Assembly: GCA_013153405.1 (NCBI GenBank)
Contig: JAADEM010000097.1
Span: 1-47,008, forward strand
Length of the DNA stretch: 47,008 nucleotides
DNA from: Chlorobiota bacterium
GTDB taxonomy: Bacteria > Bacteroidota > Bacteroidia > Bacteroidales > Marinilabiliaceae
Direction: 5' to 3'
The notes under the pieces are model-generated. The model saw only the letters and a program-made list of their open reading frames with translations, was not told where the DNA came from and made no database searches. Shown in pieces: positions 1-8,568 of the stretch (the first letter of the stretch is position 1; every line of letters begins with the position of its first letter). The position numbers were made by a program, and so were the translations under genes.

Positions 1-524
1 CACAGAATGCCTCCAAAGGGTTAAAAGAGACAAATGAGCTTTCTAAAGTTGCGGCCAAGTATCTCGAAGAAATAACATCTAAGGTGTCGGTAATAGGCGA
101 TATCGCATTTCAGACTAATCTGCTGGCTCTGAATGCAGCTGTGGAGGCAGCCAGAGCAGGACAGGAAGGACGGGGGTTTGCAGTAGTGGCTTCCGAGGTG
201 CGAAAACTGGCCGAAAGAAGTCAGCAGGCAGCTGCTGAAATCAATAAAGTTTCGTCTCATACGCTGGAGTCTTCCGAGGTGTCTGTGGAAAAACTCGGAC
301 AAATATCTCCTGAGATTGAGAAAACTGCAGAACTTGTTCAGGAAATAAGTGTTGCATCAATGGAGCAGTTGTCGGGAGTGGAACAGATTAATAATGCATT
401 ACAGCAATTGAACAATGTAACTCAGCGAAATGCCGCAAATTCTGAGGAGATATTGCAGGCTGTGAGAGTATTAGAGAATTTATCAGACAGATTGAGCAAG
501 GCAATCTCCGTATTTAAAAAATAA
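1..524 (+). CDS. Methyl-accepting chemotaxis protein, C-terminal part (5' truncated by window edge)
   Basis: The reading frame is open from base 3 to the TAA at 522-524, so this is the end of a gene that starts outside the window. It encodes the cytoplasmic signalling half of a chemoreceptor, which controls the CheA kinase through CheW. The highly conserved hairpin tip is visible ([20 protein letters not shown], then [16 protein letters not shown]), followed by a methylation-type helix with [13 protein letters not shown]. Membrane and sensor parts are not in view, so the ligand is unknown. The signalling domain closely resembles that of the receptor at 18821-19939. No other che genes lie in this window. 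Confidence 0.93.
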   Translation, partial: QNASKGLKETNELSKVAAKYLEEITSKVSVIGDIAFQTNLLALNAAVEAARAGQEGRGFAVVASEVRKLAERSQQAAAEINKVSSHTLESSEVSVEKLGQISPEIEKTAELVQEISVASMEQLSGVEQINNALQQLNNVTQRNAANSEEILQAVRVLENLSDRLSKAISVFKK

Positions 525-542
525 AAGCTATAAGGGGCACAG

Positions 543-611
543 AACAGGCTGAATTAATGTGAATATTGTCAGGTAGTTGCCATATCTGATGAAGTAAAGT
601 CAGCCTGTTTT
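543..611 (+). terminator. Possible terminator hairpin after the truncated chemoreceptor gene
   Basis: A perfect 10-bp inverted repeat (AACAGGCTGA at 543-552, TCAGCCTGTT at 600-609) begins 19 bases after the stop codon and is followed by TTTT starting at 608. The 47-base loop is long for an intrinsic terminator, so this is tentative. Confidence 0.35.
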
Positions 612-739
612 ACACACGTTTCTGGGATGTTGCCAAGTTCCTGCTGCTTACACTAATACCAATTGCGGAATTTTCTAAAATGCTGAATTTAAATAGATAT
701 TAATCGTTATTCCAAATCCTGATTTACGATATGAAGCTT

Positions 740-768
740 GCCAGCCTGTGTTGATCAGGCGGGCTTTT
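740..768 (+). terminator. Putative rho-independent terminator
   Basis: A 9-bp stem with one mismatch (740-748 with 756-764), a 7-base loop and a following TTTT run. It lies in the 391-base gap between the chemoreceptor end and the convergent gene ending at 916. Apart from the two hairpins I see no gene in 525-915. Confidence 0.4.
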
Positions 769-915
769 CTGAATGGATTTCCCAGGCAGGGTTTTTCTCC
801 GAAATAATCGGGGCAGGTTGCCCGCGGTTATTGCGAAGGCGCTGATATTCCGTTGTTTACTCATTGTGTTCCGAGTTGAGTTGAATTTTGTATTGTGGGT
901 TTTTATAGCCATTTT

Positions 916-3090
916 TTATTTATTTTCCTTACTCTTCTCTTTCGATTCTTTCTTTTTTTTCTTTTTTAGTTTTGGATAAGCAATTCTGGCATGGTAGATG
1001 TTTTTCAGTTTATTTTTAAATACCTCTTTTGCCTGGGTTATCTCTTTAAATGTTATGGGTGCATTAACAAACTGACCTTCTTTTAATTGTGTGTCAATTA
1101 TGTTTTCAACCAATTTGTCAATGTCTTCGTCTGTGTAGCTTTTCATGCTTTTTGATGCAGCCTCAATAGAATCAGCCATCATTAATATGGCAGTTTCCTT
1201 GGTGAAAGGTGTAGGGCCGGGATAAGTAAACATTGCACTTGGATCTTCCTCTTCAGGATTTTCATTTACATATGAGTTGAAAAAGAACTTGGTTTTGGTA
1301 GTGCCGTGATGGGTTCTGATAAAGTCAATTATCTGTTCAGGCAATTTCTCCTTACGGGCAAGCTGTACGCCTTTCTCGACATGGCCTATTATTATTTTTG
1401 CACTCTCTTCAAAATCCATTTCTGTATGAGGATTGAATCCGGCAGCCTGATTTTCAGTAAAAAATATTGGAGATTCTGTTTTACCAATATCATGATACAT
1501 GGCACCGGCTCTGATTAACATCGGATTAGCATTGGTTTTATACGCTACCTCCTGGGCCAGATTGGCTACCTGTATTGAATGTTGGAAAGTACCTGGCGCT
1601 TTTTCTGCAAGCATCCTTAAAAGAGGATGATTGGTATCTGAGAGCTCCATTAGTGTTACATCGGAAAGGAAGCGGAAAGTACGTTCGAATATGTCAATTA
1701 AAGGATAAGCCAGTAATATCAAAGCTGCATTTATGGCAAATTGTCCGAAAACCATAAAGTTGATCTTATTGATATCACCTTCCTGCCATAGCGAGATTGC
1801 TGCATAAAATAATGAATATGTCAGAAAAATAAAGAATGCAGTTCTTACAAGCTGACTTCTTCTTACCATTCTGAACAGGCTGATAATAGCTATCAATCCG
1901 GCCGGAATCTGCAATAAAACAAAGAGGAAACTATTATCGGCAAAGAAGGCTGAAATAAGTATTGTTATGATAAATAGAAAGAATGCAAGGCGGGAGTCAA
2001 AGAATATTCTGATAATTATGGGTAATATTGTAAATGGGATTATAAAAAGAGGCAGCTTGCTGAACGTTTGTATGCTAGCAGCGAGTGATACCATAAAAAC
2101 AACCATCATTAACGTGAAAGAGATAGAAAGAAGACTTTCGTATACATCTTTTCTGAAATAGTAAAGGAATAAGAATATTATTATAAAAAACAGTGTGATA
2201 ATCAGGGTCTGGGCCAGAATTATAAGATAATACCCCGTTGTGGAGCCAAGACGTGCTTCATATTCCTTCTTTAATGAGTCAAGTATTTTTTCTGTATTAG
2301 CATCAATAATCTCACCGGTGTCAATTATTTTTTGTCCGGCAAGAACTTTTCCGCTTGTTAATGAAATATTCTTTAGCAGATTTTGTTTTTCAAATTCAGT
2401 TCTTTCTGTATCTATTGTAATGTTGGGTTTTATGAATCTGTTTAACTGAAGATCAGAAAGAAATGTTTGAGCTTCTTTAAAAAGGCTGGCATTCAGGTTT
2501 CCCAGGTTATTAAGCGTGTTAATCGTAACGGCCTGGTAAGCTTCTTTTTGCGTGTAAAACTCAGTTAAGCCGTAAGGTTCTGCCAGATTTCCTTTTATGA
2601 GGTACAGCTCGAATGTAGGAGGTACATTCTGATATTCTTCAGGAAGAGATATAATTCCGGTATTGTATACCTTCTTTAGATTTTCTGTTATGCTTTCTTT
2701 AATTATGTCGGAGTAATATTTATTGTTGTATCTTTTTCTGTAAAGTGTAGGAAACTGATCCTGTAAACTTTCGAGTGAACGGTCAAAAGCTTCGGAAAAA
2801 CTGTTAATCTCTTTTTCCTGAATTGTAGTGTCGAGGACAAAATATGGCCTGAATGAATTTAATAGGCTATCCTTCTCTTTTACCAGTTCTGCCTGGCTTT
2901 TGTAAATGGGGAAATCAAAAGGAGCAATCAGTGGTGCATGCATCCAGGGACGGCCTTTCGTATACTCGTACTGAAACTTGCCTGTTTTGGGCAAAAGATA
3001 TGTTACAATCGTTATTGCGACAATAAAAATCAGTATTCGATAAGTTGCGGTGTAATATTTTTTCCACGATTTTAAAAACCAGTCTGCCAT
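916..3090 (-). CDS. pgpH: 7TM-HD family membrane phosphohydrolase (PgpH-type cyclic di-AMP phosphodiesterase)
   Basis: 724 aa. Layout in order: one N-terminal membrane helix (about 15-35), a large extracytoplasmic 7TMR-HDED-type domain (about 40-280), a block of hydrophobic helices (about 285-480), and a cytoplasmic HD domain with the metal-binding HD pair at H533-D534 (YHDIGKTESP) and a downstream THHGT motif. This order matches the PgpH/YqfF family, whose studied members hydrolyse c-di-AMP. The C-terminal tail is strongly lysine-rich, which explains the T-rich tract at about 920-970. The gene stands alone, divergent from the NlpC/P60 gene at 3225. c-di-AMP as substrate is inferred from the family, not from the sequence itself. 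Confidence 0.9.
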   Translation of the reverse strand: MADWFLKSWKKYYTATYRILIFIVAITIVTYLLPKTGKFQYEYTKGRPWMHAPLIAPFDFPIYKSQAELVKEKDSLLNSFRPYFVLDTTIQEKEINSFSEAFDRSLESLQDQFPTLYRKRYNNKYYSDIIKESITENLKKVYNTGIISLPEEYQNVPPTFELYLIKGNLAEPYGLTEFYTQKEAYQAVTINTLNNLGNLNASLFKEAQTFLSDLQLNRFIKPNITIDTERTEFEKQNLLKNISLTSGKVLAGQKIIDTGEIIDANTEKILDSLKKEYEARLGSTTGYYLIILAQTLIITLFFIIIFLFLYYFRKDVYESLLSISFTLMMVVFMVSLAASIQTFSKLPLFIIPFTILPIIIRIFFDSRLAFFLFIITILISAFFADNSFLFVLLQIPAGLIAIISLFRMVRRSQLVRTAFFIFLTYSLFYAAISLWQEGDINKINFMVFGQFAINAALILLAYPLIDIFERTFRFLSDVTLMELSDTNHPLLRMLAEKAPGTFQHSIQVANLAQEVAYKTNANPMLIRAGAMYHDIGKTESPIFFTENQAAGFNPHTEMDFEESAKIIIGHVEKGVQLARKEKLPEQIIDFIRTHHGTTKTKFFFNSYVNENPEEEDPSAMFTYPGPTPFTKETAILMMADSIEAASKSMKSYTDEDIDKLVENIIDTQLKEGQFVNAPITFKEITQAKEVFKNKLKNIYHARIAYPKLKKKKKKESKEKSKENK

Positions 3091-3224
3091 AGTTTTGTGC
3101 TTATATGAAAATGTTTCAAGGAACTAAATTAATATAAAGAGCCGTATTTTTTCAATATTTTTAGTAGTTACTTTAGTTTTCTTACAAACAAATGTTATAA
3201 ATTGCGGGCGAAAACAGATAGATT

Positions 3225-4004
3225 ATGGCCGCGTCAGTTTGTACATATACTTTAATTCCTATTCGTGTTGAGCCATCTGAGCGATCAGAAATGGTAAGCC
3301 AGTTGCTTTTTGGCGATTCATATGAGATTTTATCGGAAGAGGGGAACTGGCTTCAGATAAAGTGTGATCTTGACGGTTATACCGGTTGGATTGATAAGAA
3401 GCTTTATGTTGTGTTATCTGACACAGAGGTTGAGCTATGGCGCAAAAGTGATAAATGGATTGTGCCCGGTCCTTATGCCGAGATTGTCAGGGAACCGGAA
3501 AAACAAAAACAGATTATACCGGGTGGTAGTGCAGTGGTTTTTAACGGAGAAGATATGAACTCTTTTGTTATAGGAAAAAATGAGTTTTATCTTGCTTCAG
3601 GTTACAATCCTGCAAACAATAAAAAACAATCTTTTGATGATATTGCAATGGCCTATATCAATGCTCCGTATTTATGGGGCGGTAAGACTTTCATGGGTAT
3701 TGATTGTTCTGGTTTTACGCAGGTCGTTCACCGTATAGCAGGAAATGATTTGCCTCGTGATGCGTCTCAGCAGGTTGAACTTGGTATTACCGTAAGTTTT
3801 GTAGAGGAAGCTTCTGCCGGAGATTTGGCATTCTTTGATAATGACGAAGGAGAGATAACTCATGTGGGAATATGTCTAGGAGGTGGAAAGATAATTCATG
3901 CTTCAGGTTCGGTACGTATCGATAAACTCGATCATATCGGGATTTTCAATATGGAGAAAAATACTTATTCTCATAAGCTCAGGGTTATTAGAAGAATAGA
4001 ATAA
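3225..4004 (+). CDS. SH3-NlpC/P60 peptidase (gamma-D-glutamyl-L-diamino acid endopeptidase type)
   Basis: 259 aa. An N-terminal bacterial SH3-like region (about 5-65) and a linker domain precede a C-terminal NlpC/P60 (C40) cysteine peptidase domain. The catalytic set is visible: C161 in MGIDCSGFTQ, H213 in ITHVGICLGGG and H225 in IIHASGS. This is the arrangement of YkfC / dipeptidyl-peptidase VI enzymes, which cut gamma-D-Glu-diamino acid bonds in murein peptides. No signal peptide is evident, which would suit cytoplasmic recycling of imported muropeptides. The start codon follows an AT-rich leader without a clear Shine-Dalgarno, normal for this phylum. Confidence 0.9.
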   Translation: MAASVCTYTLIPIRVEPSERSEMVSQLLFGDSYEILSEEGNWLQIKCDLDGYTGWIDKKLYVVLSDTEVELWRKSDKWIVPGPYAEIVREPEKQKQIIPGGSAVVFNGEDMNSFVIGKNEFYLASGYNPANNKKQSFDDIAMAYINAPYLWGGKTFMGIDCSGFTQVVHRIAGNDLPRDASQQVELGITVSFVEEASAGDLAFFDNDEGEITHVGICLGGGKIIHASGSVRIDKLDHIGIFNMEKNTYSHKLRVIRRIE

Positions 4005-4068
4005 CAGAACCTGCCTTGTATTTCCGGTAATTACCGGTACTCTAAGAATAAATTTTCTGGATAAAAAT

Positions 4069-4500
4069 ATGTACACCTATAAATATCCCCGACCCGCCGT
4101 GACAACTGATGCAGTTGTGTTTGCTAAAGAAGATGATAACCTTTATGTTTTGCTGATAAAACGCGGCAGGCCTCCTTTTCAGGGGATGTGGGCTTTGCCT
4201 GGCGGATTCCTGGATATTGATGAGGAGCTGGATGATGGAGTGAAGAGGGAGTTACAGGAGGAAACCGGATTAACAGATGTGGAACTAAAACAGTTTCATA
4301 CATACGGTGCAATTGGACGAGACCCGCGCCACCGGACGATAAGTGTTGCTTTTGTCGGGATGATTGACGGACTAAAAAACGTTAAGGGGGCTGATGATGC
4401 AACTGATGCGAGATGGTTCCCGGTTAACGATCTGCCACCTCTGGCTTTTGATCACAGCAATATAATCAATGATGCATTGAAGTACATTAAAAAACACTAA
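4069..4500 (+). CDS. Nudix hydrolase (ADP-ribose pyrophosphatase-like)
   Basis: 143 aa, a single Nudix domain. The Nudix box is complete: ALPGGFLDIDEELDDG followed by VKRELQEETGL, matching G-x5-E-x7-REU-x-EE-x-GU. The opening (RPAVTTDAVVF) and the GRDPRHRTISVAF segment are typical of the ADP-ribose pyrophosphatase-like clade, including the catalytic domain of NrtR-like proteins, but no DNA-binding domain is attached here. Substrate cannot be fixed from sequence. The gene lies 64 bases after the NlpC/P60 gene on the same strand, and its stop overlaps the stop of the converging WbqC gene by 4 bases. Confidence 0.9.
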   Translation: MYTYKYPRPAVTTDAVVFAKEDDNLYVLLIKRGRPPFQGMWALPGGFLDIDEELDDGVKRELQEETGLTDVELKQFHTYGAIGRDPRHRTISVAFVGMIDGLKNVKGADDATDARWFPVNDLPPLAFDHSNIINDALKYIKKH

Positions 4501-5132
4501 GGAATACTTTCTAAATAAGAGTACGATTCAGGTCCTTTATTGAATATAAGATCAAGGATACTCATATTGGGAACAAAATTCATGTTTTCAGAAAACACCT
4601 GTTTGTATGGAGGAAGTTTATTTAGAAAATCAGATTCTTTTTTGTTTTTTGATGGATATATAATATCCCGGAGGTCAGTATCTTCATCAATAGTCTTATC
4701 AATATAATTTTCTGAATATTCTACATTAATATCCACCTCAAGCATTTCAAGCACAAGTGTTAATAGGTTTTTATTTAGACCGGCAAGGTGTTCCCATTTA
4801 TTGTTATAAACAGGCTCAAGGTCAAACTTGTAATATTCGAAAAAAGGTGAATTATTGTATGCCGATTCTATAGATTTCCAGTGATTTTTCTGCCAGTTAA
4901 TGTCATAACTTATTTTTATTTCTTTTGTCTTTGTTTTTCCTTTAGGTTTAATAACAGGTATAGTGAGGTCCATTGGACCGTGAGCAGCAAGTATCGTTGT
5001 TCGGTTACGATAAGTTCGCCTTGAATAGTGATCGTTTATCTCAATGATAGCTTTTTCAGCTTTTATTAGATGTGCATATGCCTGAACAGGACCATAGTAC
5101 AGGCTGGGTAAAACAACCGTTGAATTGCTCAT
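4497..5132 (-). CDS. WbqC family protein
   Basis: 211 aa. The N-terminus (VVLPSLYYGPVQAYAHLIKA) and the following RRTYRNRTTILAAHGPMDLT segment are the signature of the WbqC-like family, members of which occur in O-antigen or sugar-modification loci and in the Bacteroidota lepB-dapB neighbourhood. Biochemical function is not established for most members. Its ATG overlaps the TGA of the upstream 72-aa gene (ATGA at 5129-5132), which suggests translational coupling and membership of the dapB-lepB operon. The 3' end overlaps the converging Nudix gene. Confidence 0.88.
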   Translation of the reverse strand: MSNSTVVLPSLYYGPVQAYAHLIKAEKAIIEINDHYSRRTYRNRTTILAAHGPMDLTIPVIKPKGKTKTKEIKISYDINWQKNHWKSIESAYNNSPFFEYYKFDLEPVYNNKWEHLAGLNKNLLTLVLEMLEVDINVEYSENYIDKTIDEDTDLRDIIYPSKNKKESDFLNKLPPYKQVFSENMNFVPNMSILDLIFNKGPESYSYLESIP

Positions 5133-5347
5133 TGTTTTTTATTGTCAGATTCTTTCTTCTCACTGATATTTTGGGCTCTCTTTAATGCTGTGATATTGGC
5201 ATACGACATTGCTGCTCCAAAGAATACGGCCTGAAGTATCTGTTTCCAGACAATTACTTCTCCTTTATCATAGTACTCCCATCCCGACATTAAAAGGCCG
5301 AAGATTATTGCATATGATAAAAAAACTTTTAAGTATATCTTCCACAT
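5129..5347 (-). CDS. Small two-helix membrane protein, unknown function
   Basis: 72 aa. Two hydrophobic segments are visible (about 5-22 and 36-55) with a charged lysine-rich C-terminus. I do not recognise the family. It sits between the LapA-like gene (20-base gap) and WbqC (ATGA overlap), so it is probably co-transcribed and co-translated with them. The compact overlap and plausible membrane topology argue that it is a real gene rather than a chance reading frame. Confidence 0.7.
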   Translation of the reverse strand: MWKIYLKVFLSYAIIFGLLMSGWEYYDKGEVIVWKQILQAVFFGAAMSYANITALKRAQNISEKKESDNKKQ

Positions 5348-5367
5348 CAGTAGTGTCTTATGTCTTT

Positions 5368-5643
5368 TTACTCTGATTTGACAGAAACTTCTTCGTCTTC
5401 TTGTGCAGTTGTTTCCACGGATTCTTTCTCTTGTTCTTTACCTGCTTTGGCAGGTTTACGACTGAAATAACCATACAGGGCACCAGTGACCAGACCTATG
5501 AGAAATGTGGCAATTATCAATACGGCTTTTGATATTTGTACTGTCCACATAAGAAAACTTATCTCTGTGGCTGATGAGTTTTGTACTGAGAATGTTACAA
5601 GTAATACGGCAACAATTATAAAAAACCAGAATGAAGTTTTCAT
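5368..5643 (-). CDS. LapA (DUF1049) domain membrane protein
   Basis: 91 aa. Two hydrophobic helices (about 4-20 and 37-58) flank the family signature FSVQNSSATEISFLMWTVQI, which matches lipopolysaccharide assembly protein A (DUF1049) domains. The last 30 residues are highly acidic (QEDEEVSVKSE). In Enterobacteria LapA controls LpxC turnover together with LapB; whether that role extends to this short Bacteroidota version is unknown. It lies in the minus-strand lepB operon, 87 bases after the second signal peptidase gene. Confidence 0.8.
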   Translation of the reverse strand: MKTSFWFFIIVAVLLVTFSVQNSSATEISFLMWTVQISKAVLIIATFLIGLVTGALYGYFSRKPAKAGKEQEKESVETTAQEDEEVSVKSE

Positions 5644-5730
5644 AGTATTTAATTTTTAGAATACTAATTACACTATTTATACTGAATTATGCAAGTAAAA
5701 TATTATTGCATATATGTAGATAAAATGAAC

Positions 5731-6915
5731 TTAATTGCTATTATAAAGTTTTTTATCCACGATGCCTATTATATGGTTGTCGGGGACAAACCCCCAGTAT
5801 CTGCTGTCGAAGGAGTGAGGCCGGTTGTCACCCATTACCCAATAGTAATTCATTTTAAAAGTGTATGTTCCGGCCTGCTTTCCGTTTATGAATATTTTAT
5901 TATCTTTTATTTCAAGTTTGTTTTCTTCGTAGGCGGAAATAATTCTGGAATAGAGAGGCAGGTTCGACAAAGTCAGTTTCACTGTCTGGCCTTTTACAGG
6001 AATGACAATAGGGCCAAAGTTGTCTTTATTCCAGAAAAATGACAACGAAAAGGGGAAAATATTCTGATCAGGCAGATTCAAAGGCAAAACATCTTTTTTT
6101 ATCAGGTTTGAAAATCCGTTTTTTTCAATGTCTTGTCTGCTTAATTCTACAATTATACGGCCGTTCTTCGAAAACTGATCTCTTGCGTAATTCAGTATTA
6201 CTTCTCTTTTACCCTGACTGATGTCTTTTTTTATAATGTATCTTTGTAACTCTGTGGGTAAGGGAGGAAGGTCTTTTCCGTTTACCACACCTTCTCCTTC
6301 TCTGAAAATAAGAGTATCGCCCGGAAGAGCTATAAGCCGCTTAATGTATCTGGTTCTTTTCGATACCGGCTTAAAAACAACATCTTTAAATTCATCGTTA
6401 TTGATGAATGACTTATTGCGATATTGTCTTTTCAGGTAGTAATAATTGTCTTTTGTTCGGTTTTTAAGAACCGTATCACCTTCGGGAAAATGAAAAACAA
6501 TGACATCATATCTTTTTAACTCACCGAAGCCTTTTAGTCGTCTGAATCTGTTTACATCGTTTATATGTACTGATGGCCCGGCTCTCAGTTTATCGACCAA
6601 AACCACATCTCCTGTCTTGTATTCTGGTTGCATTGATATTGATTTTACTTTGTAAAATCCTGCTATATATGTGTTAAAAGTGATTGTTAAAAGAGTGCCT
6701 GCTACTACAGCAATAAACCATTCTGTATAATTTTTTGTTTTATCAGATTGTTTTGATATATGGTTTTTTATAGTAAAGTATGTTTTATCAATATAAAAAA
6801 CCGACAGAATTGCCGTAAGAAAAATAAAGCTGTATATGTTTTTGCTCCATACAGAAAAGGCAATAACTGTTAAGAGTAAAACGGTTATAATATATTGTCG
6901 GATACCGGAAGGCAT
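5731..6915 (-). CDS. lepB: Signal peptidase I (second, divergent copy)
   Basis: 394 aa. Two N-terminal membrane segments (about 8-42) and a third just before the catalytic domain (about 66-88). The S26 signal peptidase boxes are present: nucleophile S94 in KSISMQPEYKTGD, general base K192 in RYIKRLIALPGD, and the C-terminal GDNRPHSFDSRYWGFVP. It should cut signal peptides from exported proteins at the outer face of the inner membrane. The protein is longer than E. coli LepB (324 aa) because of inserted segments between the boxes, shared with its neighbour. It is a clear paralogue of the gene at 7038-8489, but with a standard S-M motif and a much shorter insert before the catalytic lysine. Confidence 0.93.
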   Translation of the reverse strand: MPSGIRQYIITVLLLTVIAFSVWSKNIYSFIFLTAILSVFYIDKTYFTIKNHISKQSDKTKNYTEWFIAVVAGTLLTITFNTYIAGFYKVKSISMQPEYKTGDVVLVDKLRAGPSVHINDVNRFRRLKGFGELKRYDVIVFHFPEGDTVLKNRTKDNYYYLKRQYRNKSFINNDEFKDVVFKPVSKRTRYIKRLIALPGDTLIFREGEGVVNGKDLPPLPTELQRYIIKKDISQGKREVILNYARDQFSKNGRIIVELSRQDIEKNGFSNLIKKDVLPLNLPDQNIFPFSLSFFWNKDNFGPIVIPVKGQTVKLTLSNLPLYSRIISAYEENKLEIKDNKIFINGKQAGTYTFKMNYYWVMGDNRPHSFDSRYWGFVPDNHIIGIVDKKLYNSN

Positions 6916-6929
6916 AAAACAAATTTTAA

Positions 6930-7020
6930 GAGGATGCTCAGAAAGCCCTTATCCCGTAGGCCTGTCATTCAGATGCAGTTCCTTGAAATGCCATGACATT
7001 AATCCTTTCTGAACATCCTC
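6930..7020. repeat. MITE-like 91-bp palindromic element between the two lepB genes
   Basis: Outer arms of 16 bases (6930-6945 and 7005-7020) are complementary except for one position, which becomes a G-U pair in minus-strand RNA. Nested inside are TGTCAT (6963-6968) and ATGACA (6992-6997). The arms can extend a few bases further into the AT-rich flanks (TTTTAA on one side, ATTAAA on the other). It encodes no protein and fills almost the whole 122-base gap between two co-oriented genes. It resembles a non-autonomous inverted-repeat element or a large structured operon spacer. No second copy is in the window. Confidence 0.6.
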
Positions 7021-7037
7021 ATTAAATATCTCTATGT

Positions 7038-8489
7038 TTAATTTCTGTCTACTATTTTAAAGAACCTGTTCCATCTTATACTTTTAAGGAAGCTTTTGTC
7101 CTTATCCAGAGAGAGCCATACAAGTATAGGCTTACCAACAATATGATCTTCAGGGACAAAGCCCCAGTATCGGGAGTCTGCCGATTTGTGACGGTTATCA
7201 CCCAGCATAAAGTAATAGTTCATTTTAAATGTGTACTTGCCTGTTTTTTTACCGTTGATGTATATGTCATTACCTTTAACCTCAAGCTTGTTTCCTTCGT
7301 ATGCAGTGATAATGCGATCGTACAGAACAAGGTTTTTAATATTCAGGTTAATTGTTTCTCCTTTTTTCGGGATTTTCAGAGGACCGTAATTGTCACGGCT
7401 CCAGGGATAATCGGCACTGTACGGGAATACAGAGTTGCCGGTTGAGTCTGCCGGAATATCCTGAATTGTAATTTGCTTGATAAAGCTGTATGTCTTTATC
7501 CTTGCAAGTTGCTCTTTTGTTAAAGGAAGAGCATAATACGGAGGCATACTTCCGGACCTTTTGTCGTCATCAGAAATGCCTAACTTCTCAAAGAAACGAT
7601 CATTCAGTACCGTTCCGTCAGTCTGTATGTGGTAAACGAACTGTATTTTTTCAGGGTTATTGCCTTTTTTGCCGTTTATGTATACCTGGTTGTGTTTTAC
7701 TTCAAATATGTCTCCCGGCAATGCTATACAGCGCTTTACATAATTATCTCTTCTGTCTACAGGGCGATAAACTATATCACCGAAAATGTCTTTCCGGCTT
7801 TTTACAATTTCACGGCCTTTATTCATTATGTACTGGTTTTTGCTCCATTGTGAGGTGGCATATTTAGCCGGAACCTCCGGGCGTACCATGCCTGCAAAAT
7901 CAAAGGCATTGTTGAGGATGATATTATAATAGTCCGGATTTGTTACTCTAAGGCATACAGTATCACCGGCAGGAAAGTTGAATACCACGATGTCATTTCT
8001 CTGTACATCACCAAAACCTTTTAAGCGGTGATATCCCCAGTGAGGCCAGTCAAGGTATGATTTTACATTAATGACCGGAAATGTGTTCTGGACAAGAGGA
8101 AACGCAAGTGGTGTGTTGGGCATTCTGGGGCCGTAGCTTACTTTACTGACAAAAAGATGATCGCCTACAAGCAAAGTTTTCTCAAGTGAACTGGTTGGGA
8201 TTTTATAATTCTGAAACAGAAAGATGTTGATTAAATAAACAGCAACCAAAGCAAAAAACAGAGCATCGATCCATTCTGTGACTTTTTTATGTTTTTGTGC
8301 CAGTTTTGTATCTTTCCATGCTCCCCATTTTATGAACTTGAATGTGTAACTGTCAAAAATAAAAGGGTATATAAGCAGCAACCAGAAATTTCCTATCCAG
8401 ATTACCCAAAGTATGTATAGTATTGTAACTATCGACAACTTTATCCAGGTGGATTTTGATACGTCTTTTAAACTTTGTGATGCTTTCAT
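7038..8489 (-). CDS. lepB: Signal peptidase I (long form, variant nucleophile motif)
   Basis: 483 aa, unusually long. Hydrophobic segments at about 17-45 and 74-93 precede the S26 domain. The nucleophile is S101 in IPTSSLEKTLLVGD, where the usual Ser-Met is Ser-Leu and the usual Pro is Lys. The lysine base is K252 in NYVKRCIALPGD, and the GDNRHKSADSRYWGFVP box is intact. About 150 residues separate Ser from Lys (98 in the neighbouring copy). Such long forms next to dapB and a second lepB are a common Bacteroidota arrangement. It lies 79 bases after dapB on the same strand. Confidence 0.93.
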   Translation of the reverse strand: MKASQSLKDVSKSTWIKLSIVTILYILWVIWIGNFWLLLIYPFIFDSYTFKFIKWGAWKDTKLAQKHKKVTEWIDALFFALVAVYLINIFLFQNYKIPTSSLEKTLLVGDHLFVSKVSYGPRMPNTPLAFPLVQNTFPVINVKSYLDWPHWGYHRLKGFGDVQRNDIVVFNFPAGDTVCLRVTNPDYYNIILNNAFDFAGMVRPEVPAKYATSQWSKNQYIMNKGREIVKSRKDIFGDIVYRPVDRRDNYVKRCIALPGDIFEVKHNQVYINGKKGNNPEKIQFVYHIQTDGTVLNDRFFEKLGISDDDKRSGSMPPYYALPLTKEQLARIKTYSFIKQITIQDIPADSTGNSVFPYSADYPWSRDNYGPLKIPKKGETINLNIKNLVLYDRIITAYEGNKLEVKGNDIYINGKKTGKYTFKMNYYFMLGDNRHKSADSRYWGFVPEDHIVGKPILVWLSLDKDKSFLKSIRWNRFFKIVDRN

Positions 8490-8568
8490 TGTTTTCTATG
8501 TTTAATTTAAACACATAGCCACTTCAGAGTTTAATGTGTTTTTATTTGTAATGGAATGGTTTTGACAG

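Noticed and set aside
773-979. 68-codon plus-strand frame before the 7TM-HD gene
   Set aside because: Its phenylalanine-rich end is only the complement of the lysine-rich tail of the 7TM-HD protein.
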